A DNA stretch of 64,000 bases from positions 124,001-188,000 of the forward strand of contig JAUCYS010000005.1 in the NCBI GenBank assembly GCA_030373505.1, given 5' to 3'. The stretch comes from Parasphingorhabdus sp. GTDB lineage: Bacteria; Pseudomonadota; Alphaproteobacteria; Sphingomonadales; Sphingomonadaceae. Positions 34,485 through 43,877 of the stretch are shown here, in pieces; positions within the stretch are counted from its first letter, which is position 1; every line of letters starts with the position of its first letter. The notes below the pieces were generated by a model. The model saw only the letters and a list, made by a program, of their open reading frames with translations, did no database searches and was not told the DNA's origin. The translations under genes were made by a program, and so were the position numbers.

Positions 34485-34928
34485 ATGAATTCCTCACGAC
34501 AAGACTCCCTATCGCTAAAGGAACTGAAACAGCAGGCGCGCCGCCTGCGGTCTGACATCGCTCAGGATGCCGCGCCGATATCACACAGCAAATCGTTGGA
34601 AATGGTCGCCCATCAAAGAGGCTTCAAGGACTGGAATACGCTCCATGCGTCGGCCTCCAACCGGCCGGATTTCGAGAAGCTGAGTTTAGGCGACACCGTG
34701 ACCGGTCGCTATTTGGGACAATCGTTTCGGGGTGAAGTCGTCGCCATCCGGACGATAAAGCTCGGACAACTCTACCATATCTCGATCCAGCTTGAACAGG
34801 CGATCGACGTCGTGACCTTTGAGTCCTTTTCCAACTTCCGCAGGCGCCTGAACTGTAGCGTCGACCACAGGGGCGTTTCTCCGGCCAAAACGTCCAACGG
34901 TGAACCGCATATGATATTGGAGCTGTGA
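34485..34928 (+). CDS. Glyoxalase-superfamily-related small protein
   Basis: The 147-residue protein starts MNSSRQDSLSLKELKQQARR and carries PISHSKSLEMVAHQRGFKDW followed by NTLHA (about residues 33-57). I recognise that helix pattern from small proteins labelled glyoxalase superfamily, as a domain of about 45 residues. The rest (LGDTVTGRYLGQSFRGEVVA) is a beta-rich segment. No glyoxalase metal site is visible, so enzymatic function is doubtful. ATG 34485 or 34470 could be the start. It overlaps the next gene by four bases (GTGA). Confidence 0.55.
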   Translation: MNSSRQDSLSLKELKQQARRLRSDIAQDAAPISHSKSLEMVAHQRGFKDWNTLHASASNRPDFEKLSLGDTVTGRYLGQSFRGEVVAIRTIKLGQLYHISIQLEQAIDVVTFESFSNFRRRLNCSVDHRGVSPAKTSNGEPHMILEL

Positions 34929-35368
34929 CGATGGAAACCGGAAAGGCACCGCACAAGCAGATGCTTGCCGATTTCCTCCAGGATGTATGGACCGATGGAA
35001 AGGTCGATGTTGTCGATCAATATCTGGCAGATAGCTATACAATCCACAATGACCCTGGGGACCCCTGGGATGGCCAGACGCTCTCCATTGAAGGATTCAA
35101 GAACCGTCTGGTCCAATCTCGGGCAATGGCCCCCGACCAGATTTTCCATGTTAAGAAAATGGTTGAGGAAGGCAATGAGATTGCCGTGGCCTGGACTTGG
35201 TCAGGAACCCATCTGGGCGATATCCCAGGCATTCCGGCAACAGGACGGAAAATCGCCATGACTGGTCTGACCATCTACGATTTCGAGGGCGACCGGCTGT
35301 CGGGCCATTGGCAGGTTGCTGATCGCCTGTCGGTATTCCAGCAACTGACCCAAGGTCCGCCCGCCTAG
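34925..35368 (+). CDS. SnoaL-like ester-cyclase family protein
   Basis: The 147-residue protein has the NTF2-like SnoaL pattern: MLADFLQDVWTDGKVDVVDQ, then IEGFKNRLVQSRAMAPDQIF, VAWTWSGTHLGDIPGIPATG and IYDFEGDRLSGHWQVADRLS. Such proteins are often annotated as ester cyclases after polyketide cyclases, although many have unknown substrates. GTG 34925 overlaps the preceding stop as GTGA, indicating coupling; ATG 34931 is the alternative. It is the third NTF2-like protein within 6 kb. Confidence 0.75.
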   Translation: MTMETGKAPHKQMLADFLQDVWTDGKVDVVDQYLADSYTIHNDPGDPWDGQTLSIEGFKNRLVQSRAMAPDQIFHVKKMVEEGNEIAVAWTWSGTHLGDIPGIPATGRKIAMTGLTIYDFEGDRLSGHWQVADRLSVFQQLTQGPPA

Positions 35369-35419
35369 TTCAGATCGACCGGTTTTTTGGGAGGTTGCAA
35401 CCGGGAGGCGCAGCCTGCC

Positions 35420-36133
35420 CTATTCGGCTTCGGCACTCTTGTCATATTTGAGTTCGAGATAGCGGCCGCGGATCGACAGATTATCGATATCGCCCTTGGC
35501 AATCTGCTGGGTCACTCCAGCGATTTCCTTTTCGATCAGGCCAAGCCCGCTGATCAGCTGCTCGTCCGGAGACTTGCCGCTGTCATTGCTCTTCGATCGC
35601 ATTGAGACCGGAATCGCGCGATAGCCGTTGATCAGTTCGGGCAGATGCTCGCCGACCAGCTTGCGCACCTCATAGGCGGCGGCATCGCCTTCGTTCAGCT
35701 TGTTCAGCTGCGGCGACAACATATCCAGCTGTACGCCGATGCCGTTGACGATCTGAACCGCTGGCGCCGGCAGCGCTGGTCGCTGGTTTTCCAGCCAGAT
35801 TTCGGTCTTGCCGGCGAGCGATTTCAGATCGGACTTCAGGATCGTCTCGGGCGTCGGCATTTTCATTTGCGGGAAGCGCATCGATGCCCAGATGCCCGCT
35901 GCGATCAGGCCGGCGGAAATCATCACGCCCCAGAAACCGATGCCGCTCAATATGCCGCCAACGATGCTGGCGCCGACCAGCACGCCAACCGTCCACAGCG
36001 CCGCCCGGCCCAGTTTCTTAAAAAAATGGCTTTGCTTCAGCTTGTGCGAGCGGTTGCCGATCGAACGGCGGAACTGCGCTTCGCGCAGCGCCCGTGCCGC
36101 GCCGTCGTAGATTTGCTGGTTGGTTTCCGTCAC
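35420..36133 (-). CDS. XpaC-like membrane protein (TelA partner)
   Basis: The 237-residue protein has a basic N terminus, two adjacent membrane helices (about residues 45-83; AALWTVGVLVGASIVGGILS then a second) and a long helical cytoplasmic tail. It resembles the XpaC family, historically annotated as 5-bromo-4-chloroindolyl phosphate hydrolysis protein, whose members are usually paired with TelA. Here it starts six bases after the telA stop codon. Its biochemical role is unknown. Confidence 0.7.
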   Translation of the reverse strand: MTETNQQIYDGAARALREAQFRRSIGNRSHKLKQSHFFKKLGRAALWTVGVLVGASIVGGILSGIGFWGVMISAGLIAAGIWASMRFPQMKMPTPETILKSDLKSLAGKTEIWLENQRPALPAPAVQIVNGIGVQLDMLSPQLNKLNEGDAAAYEVRKLVGEHLPELINGYRAIPVSMRSKSNDSGKSPDEQLISGLGLIEKEIAGVTQQIAKGDIDNLSIRGRYLELKYDKSAEAE

Positions 36134-36139
36134 CGGGCT

Positions 36140-37345
36140 CTAGCCCTCCAACGCGGTCAGGGGATTTTCGGACGGCGCTTCCAGCTGGGCCTTGGCCTGG
36201 CCTTCGGAGCGGGCAATATAGCCCTTCGACTTTTCGATCTCGCCGGACAGGCTGTTGACCGTCGCCTTCATATTTTCCAGCGCCTTCAGCTTGAACGTGT
36301 CGATATTGTCCATCGTGTCATAGACATTCTGGAACGCTCGCTGCAGCGTCTCCAGCGGGATGGTCGCCGACGCGGCCTGCTCGTGGATCTGGCCGGTCTG
36401 GTTTTTCAGCATCTCGCTGGTGCTGTCGATGACGCCGGCAGTGGTGGTGTTGAGCGCGCTGATCTGGTCGAGCACCAGCTTCTGGTTGGTCAGCGCCTGG
36501 GCGACCGTCACGCCGGTGCGCAGCGCACCGACCGTGGTGGTGCTGGCCCGGTCGACGCCCTTGACCAGCTCGACATTGTTGCGCTTGACCAGATCGAGCG
36601 CGAGATAGCCCTGCACGGTGACGGCCATCTGGGTCAGCAGGTCCTGGGTCCGCTGCCGCACATAGAACAGCGCGCTTTCGCGGATCGCCTTGGCTTTCGC
36701 CGGGTCGGTGGCGTCGAGCTCGGCTGCCTTGTCCTCGAGCCGCTCGTCCATGACCTTGGAGACATGGATCATCTGTTCCAGCCGTCCCATCGCCGCCCAC
36801 AGATTCTTGCGTTCGACATCGATCGCCGCATTGTCCATCAGCAGCTCGTCCTTGCCAGACCGCAGCCGGTCAAGGATCGAGGCGATATGACCCTGCGCGC
36901 TCTTGTAGCCGTCGAAATAGTTGCGCATCTTGTTGCCGAACGGGATGATCCCGAAAATCTTCTTCTTGGTCGTCAGATTGCCGCGCTTGCCAGGATCGAG
37001 ATCCTCGACGGTGCGGCGCAGCTCGGCGAGATCGGAACCGATGCCGCTGCTCTCGTCCATCGACCGGATCGGGCGATCCAGAAAGCGGTTGGACTGGCCC
37101 GCCGCTTCGGCGATTTCCTTGCGGCCCATATTGGTAATCTGGTCCACTTTTTTGCCGAATTCGGGACTGTTTTCGTCCTGAGCGATCAGATCATCGATAA
37201 AACTGTCAACTTTTTGCTCCAGTTTCGACTTTACCTCGTCGCCAATCGACACCAGGCCGCCAGCCTTCTCGGGTGCAACCGGAGCCACCGGATCCGGCGG
37301 AGTCAGTTTCAGTTCCTCGGTTGCTGTGATCGTTTCGGTCGCCAT
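36140..37345 (-). CDS. TelA-family (toxic anion resistance) protein
   Basis: The 401-residue protein is almost entirely helical and coiled-coil. It has KKKIFGIIPFGNKMRNYFDG (about residues 127-146), GHIASILDRLRSGKDELLMD, and the C-terminal region TTTVGALRTGVTVAQALTNQ that typifies TelA. TelA proteins are linked to tellurite and envelope-stress resistance, but the mechanism is unknown. It forms an operon with the XpaC-like gene. A 10-bp-arm palindrome at 37432-37453 lies about 90 bp upstream and could control it. Confidence 0.88.
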   Translation of the reverse strand: MATETITATEELKLTPPDPVAPVAPEKAGGLVSIGDEVKSKLEQKVDSFIDDLIAQDENSPEFGKKVDQITNMGRKEIAEAAGQSNRFLDRPIRSMDESSGIGSDLAELRRTVEDLDPGKRGNLTTKKKIFGIIPFGNKMRNYFDGYKSAQGHIASILDRLRSGKDELLMDNAAIDVERKNLWAAMGRLEQMIHVSKVMDERLEDKAAELDATDPAKAKAIRESALFYVRQRTQDLLTQMAVTVQGYLALDLVKRNNVELVKGVDRASTTTVGALRTGVTVAQALTNQKLVLDQISALNTTTAGVIDSTSEMLKNQTGQIHEQAASATIPLETLQRAFQNVYDTMDNIDTFKLKALENMKATVNSLSGEIEKSKGYIARSEGQAKAQLEAPSENPLTALEG

Positions 37346-37431
37346 GCTGTTCAGCCTCCCTGCCCCGGCACCAGTGCGGGGCTTTTACTATAAATGGATG
37401 CAAATGCCCCGCTTTTCAAGCGTTTCAACTG

Positions 37432-37453
37432 CTGTATTATAAATATAATACAG
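37432..37453. promoter_or_regulatory. AT-rich 22-bp palindrome upstream of telA
   Basis: CTGTATTATA and TATAATACAG are perfect complements around a two-base centre (AA), in DNA that is otherwise GC-rich. It lies in the 150-bp gap between the SGNH hydrolase gene and telA, both on the minus strand. The plus strand continues with TTTTT, so a terminator read in that direction is possible, but no plus-strand gene ends here. An operator for telA is the likelier reading. Confidence 0.45.
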
Positions 37454-37495
37454 TTTTTCCGAAACAGCGCAACATGCTTCCAGTTCTTCCAGCAT

Positions 37496-38221
37496 TTACG
37501 CCGGAACCCGGTCCAGCGCCGCCACCACCTGCGGCGTGATCTTGCCGACAATCACATCAATCCCGTCCGCTGTAGGATGAATGCCGTCGGGCTGGAAAAG
37601 ATCGGGGTGACCAACCACCCCCTCCATGAAAAACGGATAAAGCGCGATATCATATTTCTGGGCCAGTGCTGGATAGATGATATTGAATTCCTTGGTGAAT
37701 TCTCCGCCGAGATTGGGTGGCGCCAGCATCCCGGTCAGCATCACCGGAATATCCCGCTCCTTGAGCTTCTTCACCATGGCCTCCATATTGGCCCGCGTTT
37801 CGGACGGTTTCAGGCCGCGCAGCATATCATTGCCACCCAGCCCCAGGATCACCAGATCCGGCTTGCGCGACAGGCTGTCGAGAACAAAATCCATCCGCCG
37901 CAAGCCGGCAGCGGTTGTATCGCCCGAAACCCCGGCATTATGCACGCGTACATCCCTGCCCGCCGCCCGCAGCGCCGCCTGCAGTTCGGGAGCGAAGCCG
38001 TCTTTCTGGTCGACGCCATAACCGGCGTAGAGGCTGTCTCCAAAGGCGAGGATCAGGGTGTCCACTTCCTTGGCATCCGCGGTGGCACCGCTGTCCGCTG
38101 CCGCCTCGACCTGTCCGGACTGGGGGCCAGCCGCGGTTTTGTCAGCCGGTTCCGGGCTGCAGGCGATCAGAAGTTGTAGAAAGGCCAGCGAGAGGCCATA
38201 TGTGATAAAATTCCTCAACAT
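37496..38221 (-). CDS. SGNH/GDSL arylesterase-like lipoprotein (TesA family)
   Basis: The 241-residue product has a lipoprotein signal (LAFLQLLIACSPEP, lipobox LIAC) and an acidic linker. The SGNH hydrolase domain has block I FGDSLYAGYG (Ser nucleophile), block II NAGVSGDTT, block III GLGGNDM and block V DGIHPTADG (Asp-His). It should hydrolyse acyl or aryl esters at the periplasmic face of a membrane. AAGGA precedes ATG 38221. It is divergent, with only 17 bases between, from the ybbA-type ABC gene; the tesA-ybbA-ybbP grouping is conserved widely. Confidence 0.9.
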   Translation of the reverse strand: MLRNFITYGLSLAFLQLLIACSPEPADKTAAGPQSGQVEAAADSGATADAKEVDTLILAFGDSLYAGYGVDQKDGFAPELQAALRAAGRDVRVHNAGVSGDTTAAGLRRMDFVLDSLSRKPDLVILGLGGNDMLRGLKPSETRANMEAMVKKLKERDIPVMLTGMLAPPNLGGEFTKEFNIIYPALAQKYDIALYPFFMEGVVGHPDLFQPDGIHPTADGIDVIVGKITPQVVAALDRVPA

Positions 38222-38238
38222 CGGATATCCTTTCCTCC

Positions 38239-38964
38239 ATGATCCAGAAAACCGCCGCAACCAGCGACGCTGCCATGACCGCCCCCCATATCGCGATTGC
38301 AGCCCAAAATGTCACCCTGTCTTTGGGGGAAGGCGAAGCAAAGGTCGATATTCTGCGCGGTATCGACCTGTCGATCGAGGCGGGCAAGACTGTCGCGCTG
38401 CTCGGCCCCTCGGGATCGGGAAAATCCTCGCTGATGGCGATCCTCTCCGGTCTGGAACGGGCAAGCGGCGGAACGGTGAATATCGCCGGAGCCGATTTTG
38501 GCGCGATGAACGAGGATCAGCTGGCGGTCGCGCGCCGCGGCCGGGTCGGCATTGTCCTGCAGGCCTTTCATCTGCTGCCGACGATGACCGCGCTGGAAAA
38601 TGTCGCGGTACCGCTGGAACTGGATGGGCAGCTGCAGCCCTTCGAGATCGCCGCGCAGGAGCTTGCTGCTGTGGGCCTCGGCGACCGGCTCGGCCATTAT
38701 CCGACCCAGCTTTCCGGCGGAGAACAGCAGCGGGTGGCGATCGCACGAGCGATGGCGTCGCGTCCGACCATAATCTTTGCCGACGAACCGACCGGCAATC
38801 TCGACGGCACTACCGGGGACAAGATCATCAAGCTTCTGTTCGATCGCCAGAAGGCGACCGACGCGACGCTGCTGATCATCACCCATGACCCGGAACTGGC
38901 AAAACGCTGCGACCGGATCATCGAACTGCGCGACGGACTGATCGAAAGGGACAGCAAAGCGTGA
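38239..38964 (+). CDS. ABC transporter ATP-binding protein, YbbA/LolD-like
   Basis: The 241-residue ATPase has Walker [10 protein letters not shown] (about 56-64), the Q-loop VLQAFHLLP, signature [15 protein letters not shown], Walker [14 protein letters not shown] and the switch His in LLIITHDP. It matches the LolD/MacB-type subfamily that pairs with FtsX-like permeases. The permease follows with a four-base GTGA overlap. In E. coli the ybbA-ybbP pair next to tesA is of unknown transport specificity. Confidence 0.92.
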   Translation: MIQKTAATSDAAMTAPHIAIAAQNVTLSLGEGEAKVDILRGIDLSIEAGKTVALLGPSGSGKSSLMAILSGLERASGGTVNIAGADFGAMNEDQLAVARRGRVGIVLQAFHLLPTMTALENVAVPLELDGQLQPFEIAAQELAAVGLGDRLGHYPTQLSGGEQQRVAIARAMASRPTIIFADEPTGNLDGTTGDKIIKLLFDRQKATDATLLIITHDPELAKRCDRIIELRDGLIERDSKA

Positions 38965-41471
38965 CGGGCTCTGACCTCGGCAAAGCCTGGACCATAGCCC
39001 GCCGCGATCTGCGTGGCCGCTTTGTCGGATTGCGTCTGCTGATCGTCTGCCTGTTGCTGGGCGTGGCAACGCTGGCAGCGATCGGCAGCCTGACCAATGC
39101 CATTACCGAGGAACTCGCCAATCGCGGCCAGGCCATTTTGGGCGGCGATATAGAGATTGCCGTCGCCCAGCGCGAAGCAACCGGCGATGAACTGGCTGCC
39201 CTGAAACAGTCGGGAACCCTGTCCGAGACGATCCGCATGCAGGCGATGGCCCGGCTTCCGGACGGCAGCGACACGCAGCTGGTGGAACTGAAAGGCGTCG
39301 ATGATGCCTATCCGCTCTATGGCCGCTTCACGCTGGAGAGTGGGAAAACCGTCTCCGCCCCGGCCCGACAGGAAATTTACGTCACTCCCGCGCTGATGCA
39401 GCGGCTTTCCCTCAAGATCGGCGACCGGATTGCCTTTGGCGAGGCCGGCTTCACCATTTCAGGGGTGATTGGCGATGAACCCGACAGGCTCAGCGAAGGC
39501 CTCTCGCTCGGACCTGTGGCGATAACCTCGCTCGATGGTTTGCGGGACACGAATCTGATCCAGCCGGGGAGCTTGTTCGAGAGCAAATATCGACTGAAAT
39601 TGCCAGCGACAGCCGATCCTCGCGCCATTGGCGACCAGCTTTCCGAACAATTTCCCAACGCGGCCTGGGAAATCAAAACCCGCGACGATGGCGCCCCGAG
39701 CACACGGCGCTTCATCGAGCGCATGGGACAGTTTCTGACGCTGGTGGGGCTCGCTTCGCTGGTGATTGCCGGCATCGGGGTCGGCAATGGCGTTGCCTCC
39801 TATCTGCGCGGCAAGCAGGGGGCGATTGCCACGCTCAAGATTCTCGGCGCGGACAGCGCGATGATCTTTCGCATCTATCTCTTCCAGATCATGGCGGTCG
39901 CGCTCGGTGCAATCGCCCTGGGCTTGGTGATCGGCGCCCTCGCCCCGCTGGCGATTATCGAGATCGCGGGCGATGTCCTGCCGATAAAACCCGAATTTTC
40001 ACTCTATCCCGTCCCGCTGCTGGTCAGCGCGCTCTATGGGTTTTTGATTGCGGTGATCTTTGCCTTGCCGCCGCTGTCGCGAGCCAAGACAATCCCGGCG
40101 GCCGGCATCATCCGCGGTGAAGGCCGGTCCTGGCGACAGATTGATCGCCAAAGCTGGATTGGCGTCGGCCTCGCTGTCGCTGCGATAGTCGCACTGGCTG
40201 TCGGCACAGCCGATGAACCGCTGTTTTCCGCCTCCTTCCTCGGTGCCGCTGCTGCGATTTTGCTGCTGCTCGCGGCACTGGGCGCGCTGATCCGCTGGCT
40301 GGCAAGCAAGGCACCGCGTCCGAAGCAGCCGTTGCTGCGTCTCGCCCTGACCAGTCTCCACCGGCCCGGCAGCCAGACCGGACAGCTGGTGGTAGCGCTT
40401 GGCCTCGGGCTGACCCTGTTTGCTACGCTGGCAGCGATCCAGACCAGCCTGACCAATGAAATCCGCTCCACCGTTCCCCGCGATGCCCCGAGCTTTTTCG
40501 TTCTGGACATCCCGGTCGAACGCGCAGACGAATTTCGTGCCAGGGTTGCCGAAACCGCCAGCGATGCGGAAGTTAACGTCGTGCCAACCCTGCGCGGAAC
40601 AATCACCGAATTTGGCGGCCAGCGCGTCTCCGAACTGGAAACATTGCCGGAAGGCGCTTGGGTTCTCCGCGGCGACCGTGGCCTTACCTATAGCGCCACC
40701 ATACCCGAAGGCAGCGAAGTGGTGGCCGGCAAATGGTGGGCGCCGGATTATGACGGGCCACCCCTCGTGTCGGTCGATCAGGAACAGGGCGCCGCGCTCG
40801 GGCTCGAGATCGGCGACAGCCTGACCGTCAGCCTGCTTGGCGTCGAAATCCCGGCCAGGGTCGCCTCTTTCCGCAAGGTCAACTGGCGCAATTTCGGGTT
40901 CAACTATGTGCTGGTATTCCCGCCCAGCGTGCTCGCCAATGTTCCCCATAATGTCGCTGCTACCATTCAGATGGACGCGGCCAGGGAAGATCGTCTGCTC
41001 AGCATATTACCAAAGGAATTCCCGTCCATCTCGATGGTCAAGGTCAAGGAGATCGCTTCGCAGATCGGCGACATACTGGACCAGATGGCGAGCGCCATTG
41101 CTGCTGCAGCATCGATTGCGATCTTTTCCGGTATCGCAGTGTTGATCGGTGCTATCGCAGCATCCCGGCAGGCCCGGGTCTATGACAGCGTGATCCTGAA
41201 ACTGCTCGGCGCGACCCGGTCACAGATTTTGACGGTTCAGGCGATCGAATATGCGCTGCTTGCCTTGCTTCTGTCGCTGGTCGCGTTGGGCCTTGGCCTG
41301 CTTGCCGGCTGGTTTGTCATCACTCAGATCTTCGAATTTACCTGGCAACCGGATTGGGGGATTGTCCTGCTGACTTTGGGAATTGGTGCGATCGTGACGC
41401 TGGGGATCGGTTTGCTGGGCTCCATTCCGGTACTATCCGCCAAGCCGGCCAGAGCGCTGAGAGAACTCTGA
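38961..41471 (+). CDS. FtsX-like ABC permease, YbbP type
   Basis: The 836-residue membrane protein has an N-terminal helix, a periplasmic MacB-PCD-like region, and two FtsX domains. The first is in the middle (helices around [20 protein letters not shown] and [20 protein letters not shown]). The second is at the C terminus ([20 protein letters not shown] and [20 protein letters not shown]). Ten-helix duplicated architecture is that of YbbP. It starts with GTG at 38961, overlapping the ATPase stop. Together they form a type VII ABC exporter-like complex with unknown cargo. Confidence 0.92.
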   Translation: MTGSDLGKAWTIARRDLRGRFVGLRLLIVCLLLGVATLAAIGSLTNAITEELANRGQAILGGDIEIAVAQREATGDELAALKQSGTLSETIRMQAMARLPDGSDTQLVELKGVDDAYPLYGRFTLESGKTVSAPARQEIYVTPALMQRLSLKIGDRIAFGEAGFTISGVIGDEPDRLSEGLSLGPVAITSLDGLRDTNLIQPGSLFESKYRLKLPATADPRAIGDQLSEQFPNAAWEIKTRDDGAPSTRRFIERMGQFLTLVGLASLVIAGIGVGNGVASYLRGKQGAIATLKILGADSAMIFRIYLFQIMAVALGAIALGLVIGALAPLAIIEIAGDVLPIKPEFSLYPVPLLVSALYGFLIAVIFALPPLSRAKTIPAAGIIRGEGRSWRQIDRQSWIGVGLAVAAIVALAVGTADEPLFSASFLGAAAAILLLLAALGALIRWLASKAPRPKQPLLRLALTSLHRPGSQTGQLVVALGLGLTLFATLAAIQTSLTNEIRSTVPRDAPSFFVLDIPVERADEFRARVAETASDAEVNVVPTLRGTITEFGGQRVSELETLPEGAWVLRGDRGLTYSATIPEGSEVVAGKWWAPDYDGPPLVSVDQEQGAALGLEIGDSLTVSLLGVEIPARVASFRKVNWRNFGFNYVLVFPPSVLANVPHNVAATIQMDAAREDRLLSILPKEFPSISMVKVKEIASQIGDILDQMASAIAAAASIAIFSGIAVLIGAIAASRQARVYDSVILKLLGATRSQILTVQAIEYALLALLLSLVALGLGLLAGWFVITQIFEFTWQPDWGIVLLTLGIGAIVTLGIGLLGSIPVLSAKPARALREL

Positions 41472-41479
41472 TATCCTCG

Positions 41480-42451
41480 CTAGTTCGGCGGCTCCATCCT
41501 TGCCAGTCGTACTGCCACCGGCGCTGACAGAAACAGTTGCGATAGATGATAGAATATCAGCGGCAATATCACCAGACCGGCCCGTTCTGGCGCAAAAATG
41601 ATGGCCGCAAGCGGTGCACCAATCGCGACGCTCTTTTGCGCGCCGGAAAACAACAAGGTCTTGCGGTCCCGCTGGTCAAAGCCCAGCCAGCCCCCCAGCA
41701 GCCAGGTCCCGCCAAAGGCCAGCCCCAACCAGAGGAGCAGCGCCGCCACCAGCCAGCCGAACTCGGCACCGCTGACCCGGCTCCACATGCCGGCGATGAT
41801 CGCGGCGGAAAAGGAAACATAAACCGCCAGCGCGATCGCCCCACGGTCGATCCAGCCGGCCAGATCCTTGTATCGCATCACCCAGGGCCGTAGCCAGGCC
41901 TGAAAAACCTGACCCAGCACGAATGGCAGGACCAATATGCCCGCCAGCTTGATGATCGTGTCCGAAGTGATTTCCACCCCTGCGGCCTGTGCAAGCAGGG
42001 CAAACAGCAGCGGTGACAGAAATACGCCGACGATATTAATCAGCGCGCTGGCGACCACCGATGCCGCGACATTGCCCTGCGCGATCGCACAATAGCTGGT
42101 CGCGGATTGCACGGTCGACGGAAGCACGCCCAGAAACAGAAAGCCCAGCGCGACATCGGCGGGCAGAACCTCGCCCAGCACCAGCGACAGGCACAGACCG
42201 ATGGCCAGCATTACGCCGAACACCCAGACAAATATCGTGCCCTGCAGCCGGATATTTCCCAGCCCCGCCTTCACTTCATGGCGTTCAAGCCGGATGCCGT
42301 GCAGCAGAAATACCGAGAAGATCCCGGCATTGAACAATATTTCTGCAACAGTTTTGGCGGGTCCCTCTACTGGTTGCAACGTCGCCAGCAGCACGGCTCC
42401 GCTGAGCAGCCAGATGAATTTGTCGGTGAGGATCAGACGAAGGGTTTGCAT
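41480..42451 (-). CDS. Bile acid:sodium symporter (BASS/SBF-like) family transporter
   Basis: The 323-residue protein has about ten membrane helices, beginning MQTLRLILTDKFIWLLSGAV and ending PLIFYHLSQLFLSAPVAVRL. It carries the conserved GVLPSTVQSATSYCAIAQGN loop and the later GAQKSVAIGAPLAA motif of the YfeH/SBF_2 group. Members are secondary transporters of organic anions, often sodium-coupled, and bile acids are rarely the real substrate in bacteria. ATG 42451 is the third Met in the frame and gives a normal N terminus. It is divergent from an APC permease with 58 bp between. Confidence 0.85.
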   Translation of the reverse strand: MQTLRLILTDKFIWLLSGAVLLATLQPVEGPAKTVAEILFNAGIFSVFLLHGIRLERHEVKAGLGNIRLQGTIFVWVFGVMLAIGLCLSLVLGEVLPADVALGFLFLGVLPSTVQSATSYCAIAQGNVAASVVASALINIVGVFLSPLLFALLAQAAGVEITSDTIIKLAGILVLPFVLGQVFQAWLRPWVMRYKDLAGWIDRGAIALAVYVSFSAAIIAGMWSRVSGAEFGWLVAALLLWLGLAFGGTWLLGGWLGFDQRDRKTLLFSGAQKSVAIGAPLAAIIFAPERAGLVILPLIFYHLSQLFLSAPVAVRLARMEPPN

Positions 42452-42509
42452 CGGATCGTGCCATGCCTTTCGCATTGCCTGACAGCAACAATTATTGCAC
42501 AGGGGTTCG

Positions 42510-43772
42510 GTGAGTAGTGGCAAGACCATCGGCCCGGTTCGCGCCTGGGCCCTCGCGGCCGGCGGCATGGTGGGCGGCGGCATTTATATTTCTCTGGGCG
42601 TAGTGATTGAGGCAGCAGGCGCATGGGCATGGCTCAGTTTTGCCATCGCGGGGCTGGCCGCGCTGATCTCCGCCTATAGCTACGGCAAGCTTTCCAACAA
42701 ATTCGGACGCTCTGGTGGTGCTTTTGAATTCCTGGAGAAAATGGATCACCCGGAGGTCGCCGGCAGCCTGAGCTGGCTGCTGATCATCGGCTATACGTTG
42801 ACGATTTCTGTCTATGCCTATGCATTCGGCCATTATGTCGCCCACAGCTTTGGCGGCAGCGAAATTATCATTCGCGCATTGGCTCTGGCCATCGCGATTT
42901 TGATGATCGGACTCAACCTGATGGGAGCAGGTAAACTGACCGGAGTCGAGGTCCTGATCGTCACCGGAAATCTGCTGATCCTCATCGTGCTGGCGGTCAT
43001 GGGCATGCTCGACTGGAACCCGGCCGCCCTCAGCGAGGGCGTAGCCGACAAGCCCCTCTCCGCTGCCTTCATCGGAGCGGCAGTGATATTCATTTCCTAT
43101 GAAGGCTTCCAGCTGCTCGCCTATGAATATGGCGACCTTGTCGATCCGAAGAAATATTTCGTGCCCGTCTTGGTATCAGCCAGTATCTTCGTAATCGGGA
43201 TATATGTTGCAGTGACACTGGGTGCCACAATGATCCTGGGCGCCAGCGGCGTGGTCGAGGGCAAGGAAGTCGCGCTGTCCAACGCCGCACAGCAAATTCT
43301 CGGCACCCCCGGACTGATCGCAATGACCATCGCCGCCGCCTTTGCCACTTCGGCGGCGATCAATTCGACTCTCTTCTCCACCGCAAAACTGGCGGCCCGG
43401 ATCACCAGAGACAAGGAATTGCCGGAATTTTGGGGCCACAAAAACAGCAATGACATCCCGGACCGCGCGGTCATCGCATTGGGACTGACTGCCGGTATTC
43501 TGGCGATCACTGGCTCGCTTTCGTCGCTGGTCGAAGCAGCAAGTCTCGTGTTCGTCGCGACATTCGGCGTGGTAAACTATCTGTGCGCGCGAACCATCGC
43601 CGACCGCAGCCTCATAGCCTGGAGCGGAACGGCGCTGTGCGCTGCCATCGGCGCCGTCCTGGTCTATCATCTGGCTAATAGTCAGCCCGTTCCGCTGATG
43701 CTTCTCGGCACGCTTATTCTCGTATCGATCTTTGTCCGCCCGACACTCCTCAGGAATCGAGCCGGGCAGTAA
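42510..43772 (+). CDS. APC superfamily amino-acid permease
   Basis: The 420-residue protein has roughly 12 membrane helices. The first is AWALAAGGMVGGGIYISLGV with the APC glycine-rich substrate loop; later helices include AAVIFISYEGFQLLAYEYGD and SAAINSTLFSTAKLAARITR. The family imports amino acids or polyamines by proton symport; the substrate is not clear. GTG 42510 follows AGGGG by five bases and yields MSSGKTIGPVRAW; a TTG five codons earlier lacks spacing. Confidence 0.88.
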   Translation: MSSGKTIGPVRAWALAAGGMVGGGIYISLGVVIEAAGAWAWLSFAIAGLAALISAYSYGKLSNKFGRSGGAFEFLEKMDHPEVAGSLSWLLIIGYTLTISVYAYAFGHYVAHSFGGSEIIIRALALAIAILMIGLNLMGAGKLTGVEVLIVTGNLLILIVLAVMGMLDWNPAALSEGVADKPLSAAFIGAAVIFISYEGFQLLAYEYGDLVDPKKYFVPVLVSASIFVIGIYVAVTLGATMILGASGVVEGKEVALSNAAQQILGTPGLIAMTIAAAFATSAAINSTLFSTAKLAARITRDKELPEFWGHKNSNDIPDRAVIALGLTAGILAITGSLSSLVEAASLVFVATFGVVNYLCARTIADRSLIAWSGTALCAAIGAVLVYHLANSQPVPLMLLGTLILVSIFVRPTLLRNRAGQ

Positions 43773-43877
43773 TGCCAAAGACTGTTGTTGCAGCGCAGCA
43801 CGATTTCCGGTAGAGGCGCGACAACTTCGGGGCGCTGCTTATGGCCGCCCTTTCCTCTTCTTACGGTAGAATTTGAT

